DNA of 64,000 bases. Origin: Toxoplasma gondii ME49 (taxonomy: Eukaryota > Apicomplexa > Conoidasida > Eucoccidiorida > Sarcocystidae). The notes under the pieces were generated by a model, which was given only the letters and a program-made list of their open reading frames with translations, searched no databases and was not told the DNA's origin. Below, in pieces: positions 33,092 through 46,027 of this stretch (the stretch's first letter is position 1; every line of letters starts with the position of its first letter). The position numbers and the translations under genes are program-made. Where the stretch lies: contig NC_031478.1 of the NCBI RefSeq assembly GCF_000006565.2, positions 5,294,212-5,358,211 of the forward strand, given 5' to 3'.

Positions 33092-35356
33092 ATGATGTTC
33101 CGCTTCCTGCCGCGGGTCGCCTCTGGGGCCTCGTCCCTGAGCGTTTCTCAGAGGCGCCTGCGCGCTTCCTTCTCTTCTTCTCTCCAGTCTCGCGGCTTCT
33201 TCAGCGCAGCTCCAGCCGCAGCGACAGCTGGAGTTAGTCCTCTGGCTCGCTCCGTAGACGCGGCGATCCCTGAAGAAGCGTTTAACCAGCCGCCCACGCG
33301 TAAGAAGTTCAGGCTCCTGAAACTCTCAAAACATTTCGCTTTTTTGGGGAACTCCATGCAGCGAATCCAACAGAATTGCGTTCCCTTGCAAGGACCCTTG
33401 GATACGTCGCTCACACAGCTTTCTTCTCGTATAAGGCGGCGTCGCAGCCTCACACACTTCCTCGAAACTCGTCTCTCTCCTCTGGCCAGCGATATCTGTC
33501 TCCGATCCACTTCACATTCTGATTTCCCCCTCTTCTCTTCGACTCTTCTTCTCTCTTCCTCCTCTCTTGCTACACTTGGCTGCTCTTCCTGTGTCTATCT
33601 ACCTCTGGTCGACCTCTGTTCTTTCCTTCAGTGTCTTCTTCCTCGCTTCTTGGACTCCGCGTCGCTCTCAGTTCGCGTCTCTCCCTCCTGCCTTTCCTCT
33701 GTGGCGCCGTTCCTCGCGCTGCTCTCACTCGTCCTAGCCTGCGTCATTCATGAGCCTCTTCTGAAACGAGCAGCCCAATTTTCACCCTGCTGCTACGCCT
33801 GAACTATGTGACAATCTCGTCCGTCTGTTCCTCTCGTCTTTTTCTCCTCTTGTCTCTGGTGTTCCTCTCGTCTTTTCGCTTTTTCCCTGCCTAAAAATCG
33901 GATCTTCCGTCTGCCGAATGCACCTCGTCTGCTCATCTCTCATCTCTCCCGCCATCTTTCCTCCTCGCAGAAAGTTCTTTCCCTGAGACTGGGGAAATCA
34001 CTTTCAACCTCACCTACGTCGTTTCCCTGTTCTCTCTCATGATCTCGCCTTACTCATCCTTTTTCTCTTCCTTCTCCCTTTCCTCCTTTTCGTCTCTCTT
34101 CTCTGTCGCCTCTCTTTTACTCAGGGTCCCCAAGCTCTGCCTCTTCTTCTTCTTCGTGCATTCAGAAGCTCCCGAGAGCCGCACAGCGCTTGAAGGCGAT
34201 CCTTTCGCCTGTTTCTTTGGTTCTTCCTCGTCTCTTTCTTTTCCCCTTGCCCCTCGGTTCCACATGTCTTTCCTTTTCCTTTGTCCGTGTATCCCCTCTG
34301 CTGCGCATTCGCCAGTTCTCTTTTTTCGAGGTTCCCCTGCGTTTTCTCCCCTGTCTGTTTTCCTCAGTCACCACGACTCTCCCCAATGGCATTCGCGTTG
34401 CGACGCAGCGCCTGCCCTTCCACCAGACGGCGACGGTCGGCGTCTGGATCGACAGTGGAAGTCGCTACGATACGAAGGAGACCAACGGAGCTGCCCATTT
34501 CCTCGAGCACATGACTTTCAAGGTGAGGAAGAAAGGCCGGTTTTCGCAGAGCCAAGGTCTCCGTTTTCCACAGGAAAGACGGTTAGCGCCTTGCGCGCAG
34601 TCCAGAGACCCCCGCCGTCCTGCCGTCTCCCTCTGGAGCGGTAGATCCAGCCTCTGTGCGCGAAGGAAAACGAGCAACTCTCTTCGGCACTCACTCTCTC
34701 TCAGAATCTCTGCTTCGCTCTTCCTGGCGGCGACGGAAGAGCGAAAGGCTCTCGACGGCCCCCGTTGCTTCTCTCTCGGATGGATTCCCCGTCATTTTCG
34801 CAGGCCGTCAACAAGCGAGAGAGTCTCTCGGGTCCTTAGCTGCTCTTTCCAACCTTTTTAGGCGTCTCTTTTTCTGCTTTTACATCCTCTCTTCTCTCCC
34901 GCCCTCCGCTTTCTCTCTCTTTCTCCGTGCGGTCTTTCCTCTCTCGTCTCGCGTCGTGCCTTCTGCCGTCTGTTGTCTCCATTTCTCCTTCGGGGGTTGT
35001 TGGAGTTGCGTGAGGTATTCGACTTTTGTCTCCTTTCGGGAGGCAGAAGGAGGCTGTGGGCGTCTCTCTCTGGCAGCGCTTTTAATCCTGAAAAAAACGG
35101 CGCGTTTTTTCCTTCTTCAGGGGACAAAGCGAAGGTCTCGAATCCAACTCGAACAAGAGATCGAAAACATGGGTGCCCACCTCAATGCCTACACGTCCCG
35201 CGAACAGACAGTGTAAGACGCAGGGTCCGCTTTGCTTCCCATGGGGGCTTGCAGTGCTGTCACACCTTCCGCCTTCCTTGGTGCATGTACATGTATACAT
35301 ACATACATACATATAAGTACGTGTATACATGTTCAAATGCACATATATATATATAC

Positions 35357-35389
<33 letters not shown>

Positions 35390-35394
35390 CATAC

Positions 35395-35426
<32 letters not shown>

Positions 35427-38400
35427 ATACATACATATATATATACATATATATATATGCATATATAAGTATATTGTCGGGGTGTACGTTCCTGGGTTCA
35501 AGGGGGCGATTCATCTTTTTCCTCTGATGGTGAGATGTCGGAAGGTCGGTTTCTTTTTTTTCGGCGGCGCGCGGTTCTGCGGCAGCTGCTTCTCGCGCTG
35601 TGCAGCTTCGCTGTGTGTTTCTCGTCCGCACTGGACGTGGAGTTCGTTCTTCACCTTGTGTTTCCAGCTACTACGCGAAGGCCTTCAAGAAAGATATCCC
35701 CCAGTGCGTTGACATTCTCTCGGACATCTTGCTGAACTCGACGATCGACGAAGAGGCGGTCCAGATGGAGAAACACGTAATCCTCCGCGAGATGGAGGAA
35801 GTCGAACGGCAAACCGAAGAGGTCATCTTCGATCGCCTCCACACCACGGTAAACGACGACTCGCACATCGTCTTTCCAAAATATACATATCCATGTGTAG
35901 CTTCTGCTTCCAAAGCGGCACTTCTAGCAGCTGTGAAATGATGGAGACGCATATACATATATATATATATAATTATGTATGTATATAATTATGTCTATAT
36001 AGAGATATGTATGTATAGGTGTATATATGTATATATATATATATATATATATTGGTGTGTTTGTATGTATGTCTGCATGCATATATTTGGATGTTTCTTT
36101 ATCTCTATCTCTACATACGTATTTGTGTATGTATGCGTCGGTAAACGTTTTCTGTGAATGGACAATTCAGGCGTTTCGAGACAGCCCCCTGGGGTATACG
36201 ATTCTGGGTCCCGAGGAGAACATCCGGAACATGACGCGCGAGCACATTTTGGAGTACATCAACCGCAATTATACGAGCGACCGGATGGTAGTTGCAGCAG
36301 CGGGTGACGTCGATCACAAAGAGTTGACGGCGTTGGTGGAGAAGCATTTCGCTGGCTTGCCGCAGCCGAAGAGAAGCAAGATCATTCTTCCGACCGAGAA
36401 ACCGTTCTTCTGCGGCTCGGAACTTCTTCACAGAAACGACGACATGGGACCGACTGCTCACGTCGCTGTCGGCTTCGAAGGCGTTCCCTGGAAGTCGCCC
36501 GGTGGGTGGAAAAGCCGCGTTTATTTCTCTGTTTCCCCTGCGGTTTCGCTCTTCGTCCTTCTCCTCGCTGCCTTCTTCCTCGACGACTCCCTGTCGTCTT
36601 CCCTTTCTCTTTTCTCTTCGCTTCTGCTTCTTCCTCGCTTTTCGATCCTCTCTTCTCGCCTCCTCCCCACTCGCATCTTCTCTTCCCTTTCTCTTTTCTC
36701 TTTGCTTCTGCTTCTTCCTCGCTTCTGCGCCTTCTTCAGTTTCCTCGCTCTATTCCGTCCGTTCTTCTGCGTTTTTTTTCAGACGCCGTGACCTTCATGT
36801 TGATGCAGGCGATCGTGGGCAGCTACCGGAAGCACGACGAAGGCATCGTGCCTGGAAAAGTTTCGGCCAACGCGACTGTGCGAAACGTCTGCAACAAAAT
36901 GACGGTCGGATGCGCAGACATGTTCTCTGCGTTCAACACCTGCTACAGCGACACTGGCCTCTTCGGCTTCTACGCCCAGTGCGACGAAGTAGCTCTCGAG
37001 CACTGCGTCATGGAAATCATGTTCGGCATCACTTCTCTCTCATACGCTGTAAGTCCAACGCAGGCCTGCCGGCATATATATATATATATATATATTTGTA
37101 TATATATATATATATATTTGTATATATGTATATTTGTAGATTTACAGATCTTGAGAACCGCGATTGGGCAACGCTGTTCGGACAGGGACGTCTCGAAGTA
37201 TGCATATGCACATATGTATATGTCGATTGTTTATAAAGTATGTATATATATATATATACATATGTATTTGAATTTGCGTAACAAGGATGTAGGAGATGGA
37301 TAGTTGTTGATCGCCTCTTGACGTTGAAGCGCGTGTAGAAGACTGAAAATTTCTTGTCTTTTTTTTTCTCGCTGTGTCGCGAAAGTTTTCGTGTCTTCTG
37401 GATATGAAGCAACCTAGCGTTGCGGTTTTCTTTGCCTTCAGGTAACTGACGAAGAAGTCGAGCGCGCGAAAGCACAGCTGAAAGTGAGTTCTTTTTGTCG
37501 TTTTCCTCGCGCATCCCCTCCTGGCTGTTTTTCCGTTTTTCGGCGTCGTCTTCATCGTTTTCTGCTTGCGCGCGTTGTCTCTCGTGCTCTCTGCCGCTGC
37601 GGTGTCTCCTTTTCGTCTCTTCGCGTCTCACTGCTTCCGTTTCTCTCGCAGTGCGGCTGGATGCAGGAAGTCCCTGTTTGCGAGTTTGTTTGCGTTTTGC
37701 AGACGCAGCTGCTCGGTCACCTGGACTCCACGACGGCAGTGGCAGAAGACATCGGTCGGCAGATGCTGTAAGGTTTTTTCTTCTAGGATTCTCGATTCCC
37801 TCTCTGTTTTTCCAGCTCTCTGCGTCTTCCTTTCTCGGGTGGGGAAGATGTTTCTCTGGCCTGCTGGCCTGTTTTCGTTCTCCTCTCTCTTTTCGCTGCA
37901 TGCGAAGCGAGTGGATTCTCTCCAGCCTCGCCTGTCACAGAGGCAGAAGCGAGGTCGACTCAGGTGTCAGAAGCTGCGCATTCTTCGCGTCCTCGACGGC
38001 CATGTCCAGTTGAGGATTTCTGCTTCGAAATGTAATGCGCTCCGTTGAGTGAGGATGCGTCTTCTCTCAAACTCTGTTTCAGTCTCGCCGACGCTTTTTT
38101 CGCGCAGACGTTCATCGGAGTATTTTTTCGCATGTTCACTGAGGGGCGAAAAGGAGTTCGAACTACTGGACTCTGTTTCGAACGCTTGTAACCTGTGCTT
38201 CTTCAGGGCGTACGGACGCCGCATGCCGCTCGCCGAATTCTTGAAGAGACTGGAGGTGATCGACGCCGAAGAGGTCAAGCGCGTTGCGTGGAAGTACCTG
38301 CACGATGCTGTACGTCCAAAAGTTGGAGCTCTCGGAAGCAGAAAGGAAGAGCTCAGAAAAGGCGAAACGGAACGGCTGGAGGGGGAGTCCGGAGAGAAAA

Positions 38401-38718
38401 AGAAGAGAGACTCGCTGACGCGTCAGATGAGGGATTCCTAGGTGGCGTTTCGTTCTCTGGGCGTTTTGGGGGCCGCAGAGTTTTTCGCGGCTTTTCTTTT
38501 GTCTTTCCCCGCGCATGTTCGCCTCGCCGTTTCTCAAGGTTTCTTGTGTCGCCCTCTTCATGCCGGCGGTTCCTTTCTCGCTGTCTCTCCATTTCTCGCT
38601 GTCTCTTCTCGTGTCTCTCTTGTCTCTCCAGGAGGTGGCGGTCGCCGGCCTAGGCCCTCTGTTCGGGATGCCTCAGCTCATCAACCTCCGCCGCGCTACC
38701 TTCTGGCTGCGTTACTAA
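33092..38718 (+). CDS. MPPB: Mitochondrial processing peptidase beta subunit (M16)
   Basis: MPP beta is the catalytic half of the peptidase that removes presequences from imported proteins in the matrix. In many protists and plants it is also core subunit 1 of the bc1 complex. Ten exons chain in phase: 33092-33299, 34368-34522, 35121-35212, 35668-35848, 36171-36501, 36783-37048, 37442-37483, 37703-37767, 38207-38309 and 38632-38718, encoding about 509 residues. The N-terminus ([15 protein letters not shown]...) is a mitochondrial presequence. The zinc motif HFLEH lies at 113-117, with the distal Glu in ILREMEEVE at 193, exactly 76 residues after the second His. Other family signatures are [34 protein letters not shown]-like [11 protein letters not shown] and a C-terminal RRATFWLRY. 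All catalytic residues are present, so this is the active beta form and not a degenerate core protein. Introns carry long TA repeats. Confidence 0.95.
35340..35466. repeat. TA/CATA microsatellite in an MPP beta intron
   Basis: About 125 bases of TA dinucleotides with regular ACATAC interruptions, in the intron between exons 35121-35212 and 35668-35848. Confidence 0.9.
35955..36055. repeat. TA microsatellite in an MPP beta intron
   Basis: TA runs mixed with TATGTATG units in the intron before exon 36171-36501. A further block lies at 37072-37135 in a later MPP beta intron. Confidence 0.85.
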
Positions 38719-39844
38719 AAGACGACGCAGCCTTCTGCAGACGCAGCGTTTTCCAGCGTCTCGGCAGCTAAAGCTCACACGACGGCGACGCATGCGACAG
38801 AAGCCGCGGAAGACTGAACGTTCTCGCGTTTCGAAAGGACCGAGCTCCCGTCGCTCCGAAGAGAACGGGGGGAAGCCGGGGAGACTGTATCCCGTTGCTC
38901 TCCTCGCCTCGAGGTCTGCAGAACTTTGAAGAAGAGGTCATGTTCGTTTTATGCGTTCGCCGTTGCGCAGACGGAGGACGGAGGGGCAAGGCGGCGTTGA
39001 CAGAGGGAGCTGGGCGGACCCAGGGGAGAGACGTTTCGAATGAGAAGTACATCGGAGCGCGCGACAGCGACCGGGAGAAGCAGTGTACAGACAGCTCGAC
39101 GCCAGGCGTCGGTGTGCGCGCAGTTCTGTTGCTTTCCGTTTCTTATCTGTTTCGCCTCCCCGGCTTCTTCCACGCGTTTTTCCACCTGTCGTGTGGTGTT
39201 TCTTCTCTCCTTTGAACCTCGCCGCCTACGCGTTCCTCAAGGGTCGCTGTCGCGCTCAGTTTCGCGTGTGGTTTCGAGTTCCTCGCGATCTCTTCTTGCG
39301 TTCTCGAAATTGCCGAGAGGGCAAATGTGACGACGCTTCTCGTTCAACTCAACACTGTCGACATCTGGACGGACGCCGCGCCGGACACGCAAGACGCACT
39401 GGGGGCAGTAAACGTTCACTCGAGACCGCTGCAGCCTCTACGGTCGCGGGGGGCGTCGTTCGCAGGCGCTTCGGACGCCTCGCGAGACTCCCTGAGCCGT
39501 GACTCAGCGCGATCCTCTGACTTAACTGTGCGTCGCTGACAGCCGGTCGCGGAGGACTCCTGGGTCCTCCCAAGGAGCGCTTCTTCAGCGAAAGTGAACT
39601 CTTTCGCGCTCCCCTCGCGCAGAAGGCGCGCGGGCGGCAAACGCTGCTGTGAGACAACGCCGAGTCGCTTCCAAGAAAGCCATTCTTGAGAGACAGTCGT
39701 CACACACCAACATCGAAACTCAGCAAAGTCGCCGCAAACCACAACGCTGAAAAAGGCGACGCGTGCGTCCCTACCCCGTCCTGCCCAAAGAGATTGTTAG
39801 ACCCAACACCTCCAAATAAACCTACATATATATATATATATATA

Positions 39845-39895
<51 letters not shown>

Positions 39896-40015
39896 CTGTA
39901 TGTACATGGGAGTCCAAAGCGAACGTTTACGCGGCTCCGTCGATGTCGATTGCTCGTGAGCGAGGACGAAAGTGGGCGACGTTGAATCGTGAAACTGGTG
40001 GAAAGGTTTTCTTCG
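38719..40015. other. Tail-to-tail spacer between MPP beta and CSN2
   Basis: Both neighbours end here (stops at 38718 and 40016), so the 1.3 kb should be two 3' UTRs and spacer. A TA block with AAATATAT units lies at 39823-39897. No exon is supported. Confidence 0.55.
39823..39897. repeat. TA microsatellite downstream of CSN2
   Basis: About 75 bases of TA repeats interrupted by ATAAATAT, just beyond the CSN2 stop. Confidence 0.9.
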
Positions 40016-43000
40016 TCAGCGATAGGGCAGTTGGGAGAGTTGCTGTGTGAGAGCCTCGAGAGAAGCGGTCCACTCGCGAATGGCTTTTTCTTCTTCTCGC
40101 TTCGATGTCTCGTTCTCTCCAGCGCCTGGCATCTCTTCGCTTGTGTGTGCCGCTCTATTCGAGCATGCATCCTGGAACGGCGCCGACGCGCCAACGCCCC
40201 TGCGGAGCTGCATATGCACAAGTCCTCAATCAATCATATATATATATATATATATATATATCCATAATATGTATAGTAATATGTGTATGGATGTATGTAC
40301 TAGCACACAGATATACAGAGAATATAGAACGTGGATAGATAAGGATTTGCATGCGCTGACGAAGGATATGTGTATGAACAAGAAGCTTGAAGGCTATATC
40401 CGTGTGTGCATCAATAGCTCCTACACAAATACACAGGTACACGCAAGTATATATATATATATATATATATATCTATATATATATATCTATATATCTATAT
40501 ATATATAGATATAGATATATGTAGACATATTGATGTGTGGCCTGGTAGCATGAACAGACTTCCGATTATTTTTTGTGCAGAGGTTGTACATGCAGACAGA
40601 GATCCGTTGAGGCGCAGCGAGAGAGACGGGCAAGCCGGAAATGGACAGAGAAACACGAGAGAGGGAGAGAAGAAGAAGAGAGGCTGTGGGGGCAGCGGGG
40701 GTCTACTGTGGATGAAGGCTCTTACAACAAGAAGTTGTTTGACTTCGTCGATTTCTCCGAAAATGCGTCTCTCCGCCAGAGCCTGGGGAAGCAGAGGCCG
40801 AGACAAGAAGACATGGTAAATGACGTGGAAAACGAGAGAGCGAAGAGAGGCCATTCGTGCTGCCAGAGCAGCAAAAGAAGGAAATGAAAAGCATGCGTTT
40901 CTTTTCCATTTTCCACAGCAGAGGCGCCGACGTTTCTCTGCCTTTGTTTCAGCTTCCCAGAGAGCCTCCTCCTTTTTCCTTCTCTGTTCGACTCGAAAAA
41001 TAAAACAGGTGAACTTCACTTCGGTTCCTTCGGCTCCTCAGTCGCGGCCCTGTGTGTCAGCTGCGTTCGCCGCTCTCTTTCTCTTTCTCTTTCTGTCGGT
41101 AGCGTCTTCCGCGTCGTCGCGCGTCTTGCCTGGTTCGCGTACCCTCGCGACCGAGCTTCGAACTTCCTTGGCGTTCTGCGCATGCAGCTTCTCCTGCAGG
41201 CTTGGCAGCGAGACGGAGGTGAACGGCGCGACGATCGAGGGGAGAGCACGCACCCTGAGAAAGGGAGAATCAGACAAAGGAGGTCGCTGGACACCGAAGT
41301 TGCGACTTCTCCGAGAAACAAAGTTCGCACTCGACAACAGATACAGACCAGAGCAGCGCGACGCAGGCAGCAGATCCACGGCCTGCTTTTTTCGTTCACA
41401 TTTTTCAGGAGGGCCGCCGCTCGCGCTCAACGTGACTCTTTACGATTCACTGCGAGTCCTCGTGGGGACAGAGATGCGTCGGTCTCAGAAAGCAGGCATT
41501 GTGTTTCGTCTCTGCAGAGCACCCACTCTCTTCTCCCTGAAACTCAGTTCGCCTCTCCGCTTCTTCTTTCCGCGCCTGGCCTTCTCGCGTCCCCGGAGAC
41601 CTCATTTGTTCTTGCCTTCTCACAGCTGGCTCGCATCTTTTTTTATCTCCTCTCAAGCCTCCTGCGTTCCTCTGCTCCCCTCTTCCCTTTCCTTTGCGCA
41701 GTTCTCGTTCTCTTAAACCACCGACTGTTAAGGGAGTCTACCGAATGCTTCCGAGAAGGTCGTCGACGAAGAGAGAGACGTATGCGTCAGTCGCGAGTCC
41801 GTGTCGAGGTTCAGTGAGGAGCTGAAGAAATGGTAAAACCGAAACAAAGGAGAGAACGGAAAAACCGACATTCCGACCAGAAGAGCTGTCAGCAGCTTTC
41901 CACTCTCTCACGCCAGTCACATTATCCCAGTCAGGGGGTCTCCGCATGCAGTGAATTTCTACAGACGCCTCACTTTGGAAAAACGCATTTGACACACAAC
42001 CCAGTCTCTTCTTGCCGCGGTTTCTTCCACGAATCCCCAGGATCGTTTCCTCCTCCTCTCGCAGCCTGCATCCCCTCGTCTCTCAGTTCTGGCGCTTTCC
42101 ATTCCTTGGCTCTTCAGCTCGCTCGCTCCGCCTCCGCAGCAGAGAGCGACCTGCTTCTGTCCTACCTCGACGACGCGGCCGACATCGTCAGCTTCGTATG
42201 CCCTTCTCAGCGCATGCATCGCTGCGACGCTGGGATCCCCCTGAAGCACCGGAGGCGCAAACGAGGTTGACGCGTCTTTCTCAGGAGACAGCCAAGATGG
42301 AAACAGACGCTCAGCAGGCACGAAAACAGCAGTTCAGTCGAGAGGATTCCGGAACCGGAAAACCAAGCATGCAGCAGTTACGCGTGTGTCATACCTCTCC
42401 GAACCTGCGTACTTCTCCATGCATATGCAGATGCTCACAACATATCTACGACCACAAACAAAAATGTGCTCTACCTCTACATAAAGAAAGACACAAATAT
42501 ACACAAATATATACAAATATATACAAATATATATATATATATATATTTATGTCGAGTTAGATAAAGACAGAGAGAGAGATCTTGAGGCGTATGGACCAGT
42601 GGAGACGCGGCCAACATGACGAGAGGTGGATGGTTTTTAAGGTGCATGCAGCCGAACCTGTAAAGCCTTTGCTTCCCGAGTGTCGAAAGGACTGATATCC
42701 GAAAGGCTGAGGAGACTGGCGAGGACGAGCAAGCGAAGCATTTGCTTGGCCTTCCTGCAGGTGAGAGTCACATCGTAGAAATGGAGAAATGGAAAACCAA
42801 GCACAGACCTCGGCGTCTCCGCGGTGTCTCTACAGTTCACGTTTTTCCGCAGCCTTGTCTCTCGCCAGGTTTCTTTTCCGTCCGTTTTTTCGACGCAGAC
42901 TTGCCCAAACCTGTCGCGCAGATTTACGCGAACACCCTAAACGTCAGCAAATGCGAGGCCGGAAACAGACGCATGCGGTGCCCCTCGCTCGAGTGCCTCG

Positions 43001-46000
43001 ACACCGCCTGCGCTTACGTGGATCTGCCAACCTCCTGGAAGTGACGGAAGGCCTCTGAGAAGTCGACGAGTGCGCGCTTCCACCTCTTTTCAACCATATG
43101 GATTTTCCCGGTGATCTCGCGGACCGTGGCGACATGCGTCGGATCTGCAATGCCTGCCAAAAGGAACTTTTCCGCCTCGGCCGCAAGCCGCCGAAGTCGA
43201 GGAAAATTCCTCTGGCGCATGCACACCACACTCTCCAACGCGTAGAACTCCAGAATCTGTCCGCTGGGCATCTCCTCGCTCTCGCCAGACCCAGCAGATG
43301 CAAACGCGGAAGAAGAAGAAGAGGAAGAGGAAGAGGGCGGTGTGGGGAATAGGGAGCTTCTTGACGAGGAGAGAAGTTGATAGTCCGAGATGTCTAGAGG
43401 CGTCAGACGAGCTTCCCGGCGAACGTCAGCGAGAAGCGTTGTTGCCTGAGAGCGAAACAAAAGACGGAAAGGAACGTTTGTGTGAGACAGACGCAGAACC
43501 GAGAGCGGCGAATGCCCGGAGGGAAGAACGGTTTCCGGCGAGTGAAAGCAAACGATCGTGAAGGAACAGAGACGACTCTCCGAGCAGTTCTCTCTTTCAA
43601 GACACCACTGCACGAGAGGAAAGACGACGAGGGAACAGGAACTCCTTTCTTCGCAGGTGCCGCTTCCCAGAATACCATGCTCGCGACAGAAGACATGCGT
43701 CATGAGCGACGAGTTATACGCGTGAGAAAACGCCGAAATAAACATGGAGACGGAGAGAGCAACGATCTGGAGAGAACCGTTTCCGGCCACTGGGCTCGTG
43801 GGCGATAAAAGGAGAGAACGGCAAGGAATTGGAGACGGGAGACACGAGACAGAGAGAAGAGGAAAAACGGCGAGAGAGGAGAAACCTCAAGTTTCGTCAC
43901 CACACACCTTGAAGCTCTGAACAGCTTTCACACCGTCCACCCAGCAGAGACAAGACGCGAACGTCCAGAGACAAGAAGGCGGGGAGTCCTGAGAATCTCG
44001 ACCTCTCGCAGAGATACGCGAAGGACCAACTGGAAAGAGAGGGATAAACAGAAACGGTGAAAATACACAAGCGGTTACGGAGGAGAAGAGAAAGAGCAGA
44101 AAGGCAAGCGGCCGAGATCAGAACGCTCTTCCTCACCTTGGGGAATTCGCCCTGGTGTATGTACAGCCGAATCATGCGGCTGCAGGTGCGGAACCAAAGA
44201 CGCTGAGTGGAGGAAACGAGGAGATTGAAGAAAAAAAGGATCGACATGGAAAGTCGAAACGGAAAACTTCACGAGACACAACCGGCAGCATGTTTCGTTC
44301 TCATCCCATGTATGTCTGCATTCGCAAACTTCCAGCACTCCGCATTGTGTTTTGTCCTGTTTTTTTTCTCTCTCTCTGCACCCCCTCCTCGCAACCGTCG
44401 CGGTGTCGGTTCACCTTCATGCATTCATCTTCTTTCTTTCTTCTCTGCCTTCGTTGCGTCCTTCCCCTCTGCATCTATGCTGCAAGTTTCTTCGTCGTTT
44501 CTCGCCCTGTCGTTTCTCTTCTTCTTCCTTCTTACCTTGACGCGGTGTTCCTGCAAAGCACTCAGCGTGAGAGAAAAAATGGTCTCGAGCGTCGCCATCG
44601 TCCTTCTATGGAGCGAGGGAGGTCCTCCACAGTCTTCGCTCTCCCTTTCTTCTTCTCCTCTGGCTACCTCCGCTTCGCCTCGTCCGGAAACAAGAGCCGC
44701 AAATGAGGAACAAGAAGCGGCAGAAGAAGAGGACGACGACTCTGAAGAGGGAGACGATTCAACAAGATCCGCGCTGAGAGCTTCCAACACAGCGTTTATT
44801 GCGTCGGAAGTTTCGTTTCGTGTGACATGACGCATGAGAGGCAGGAGGCGACGATACGCCTCCGCAGCGCTGTCGAACTCGCCTGTAGAGACGCGGGGGA
44901 AAGAAGAAAGGAACAGAACGCAGTGCAGAGGAAGAGACGCAAGAAGCGACATGACGACGCTTGCATGACTCCGGAGGCGAAGGAAGCGAAAAAGCGAAAG
45001 CCGAAAGCACAGACGGAAGAGAAGAAGAGGAGACAGGAAAGGAAGAACAGACCACCACGGAAAGAGGACATGCGACGAGTGCTCTCTTCTCTTTTTTCTT
45101 CTTCAAAACTGACGAAGCTGTGCATGGATGAGAACGACGTTGAGGAGAGCGCGAAACCTCCAGGTGCTCGCTGCATCGTTTGCTTCCTCTTTCTCCACGA
45201 CGGATTGGTAGAGCTTCAGCGCCTAGAAAGACACAGGCAGAGAAGCGGCATCCCATGACGCAGAGATGGCACTGAGATCGCGTCAACCTCAGTGGACAAC
45301 AGGGTCTTGTGCGAAGATCACGACAGCGCCGAAACTCGCATATATGGCGTCTTCTGTCGCGGGGTGGTTCGTCAGCGTTCGCCGACTTCTCCAACTCGAG
45401 ATCGGCCGCTGTCCTCGTCCGACGAGGAAACACAGGACGAGAAGCCTGCTGTTTACGCGTTCGTTTTCCGTTTGTCGTTTGTAGTCGTCTCCTCAGTCAC
45501 ACTCAAAGCCTTAGTGGAGGGAGACGCGCGCGCGCACAAGATAGGAGAAAAGGACGCGACGAAAACGCAGACGCGCCAGAGAGCAGACAGACCAAGGCGA
45601 CAAGGAGAGCATGAAAAGCACAGGGAGAACAGGCACGGTGCAGGCAGGGAAGAAAGAACAAAGGCGAGAGGGAAATGAGAAGAACGGGGAGAGAGAAACG
45701 CGGGGCACCACCGCCCGGAGAAGAAAGAGAACCGGAAAGAAGGAGGAGACAGAAAAAAGCAACAGAAGGAGAGCAGCCGAAGCAGAGACAGGAAAGAGCA
45801 AGAAGAGTGAAAGAAGCGAGAGAATCACGAGTGAACCAGAAAAGAGCGCGGGAGGTGGAAAGCAGCTGGAAAAGGCTCACAGCTCTCGGATTGGTATGGC
45901 GTATGTCCTGGGCCTCGTAGAACGAGTTTTCCATGAGAATCGCCTCCTCATCTTCTTCGTCGTCTCCGTACTGTTCGCCGTCGCTCTCGTACTCAAACTG

Positions 46001-46027
46001 GATATCTTCCTCACCGTAGTCCGACAT
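40016..46027 (-). CDS. CSN2: COP9 signalosome complex subunit 2 (CSN2)
   Basis: CSN2 is the PCI-domain scaffold subunit of the COP9 signalosome, which removes NEDD8 from cullin ubiquitin ligases. Eleven exons chain in phase: 46027-45881, 45222-45114, 44882-44536, 44202-44137, 43445-43018, 42754-42658, 42240-42166, 41821-41742, 41254-41143, 40782-40726 and 40207-40016, about 569 residues. The acidic start MSDYGEEDIQFEYESDGEQY and ENSFYEAQDIRHTNPRA match the family. Then come YRRLLPLMRHVTRNETSDAI, RLWFRTCSRMIRLYIHQGEF, LEFYALESVVCMRQ, GKIHMVEKRWKRALVDFSEA, ISPFDTREAKALQ, and the PCI winged-helix part RRIFGEIDEVKQLLV. The C-terminal helix KAIREWTASLEALTQQLSQL matches the animal KWTNQLNSLNQ end. 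Ser-rich insertions in the third and fifth exons account for most of the extra length over the ~443-residue animal protein. It is not the related proteasome subunit Rpn6: the acidic N-terminus and the end are CSN2-like. Confidence 0.92.
40445..40520. repeat. TA / CTATATA microsatellite in a CSN2 intron
   Basis: TA repeats interrupted by single C and GATA units, in the last CSN2 intron. Another TA run lies at 40226-40262, immediately upstream of the final exon's acceptor. Confidence 0.85.

Noticed and set aside
41905..41958. Possible CSN2 exon after TCTGTAG (reading KFTACGDPLTG)
   Set aside because: Its only usable donor gives the wrong phase. Joining exon 42240-42166 directly to 41821-41742 gives an ungapped match to CSN2 (VVELLTEPRHGLATDAY).
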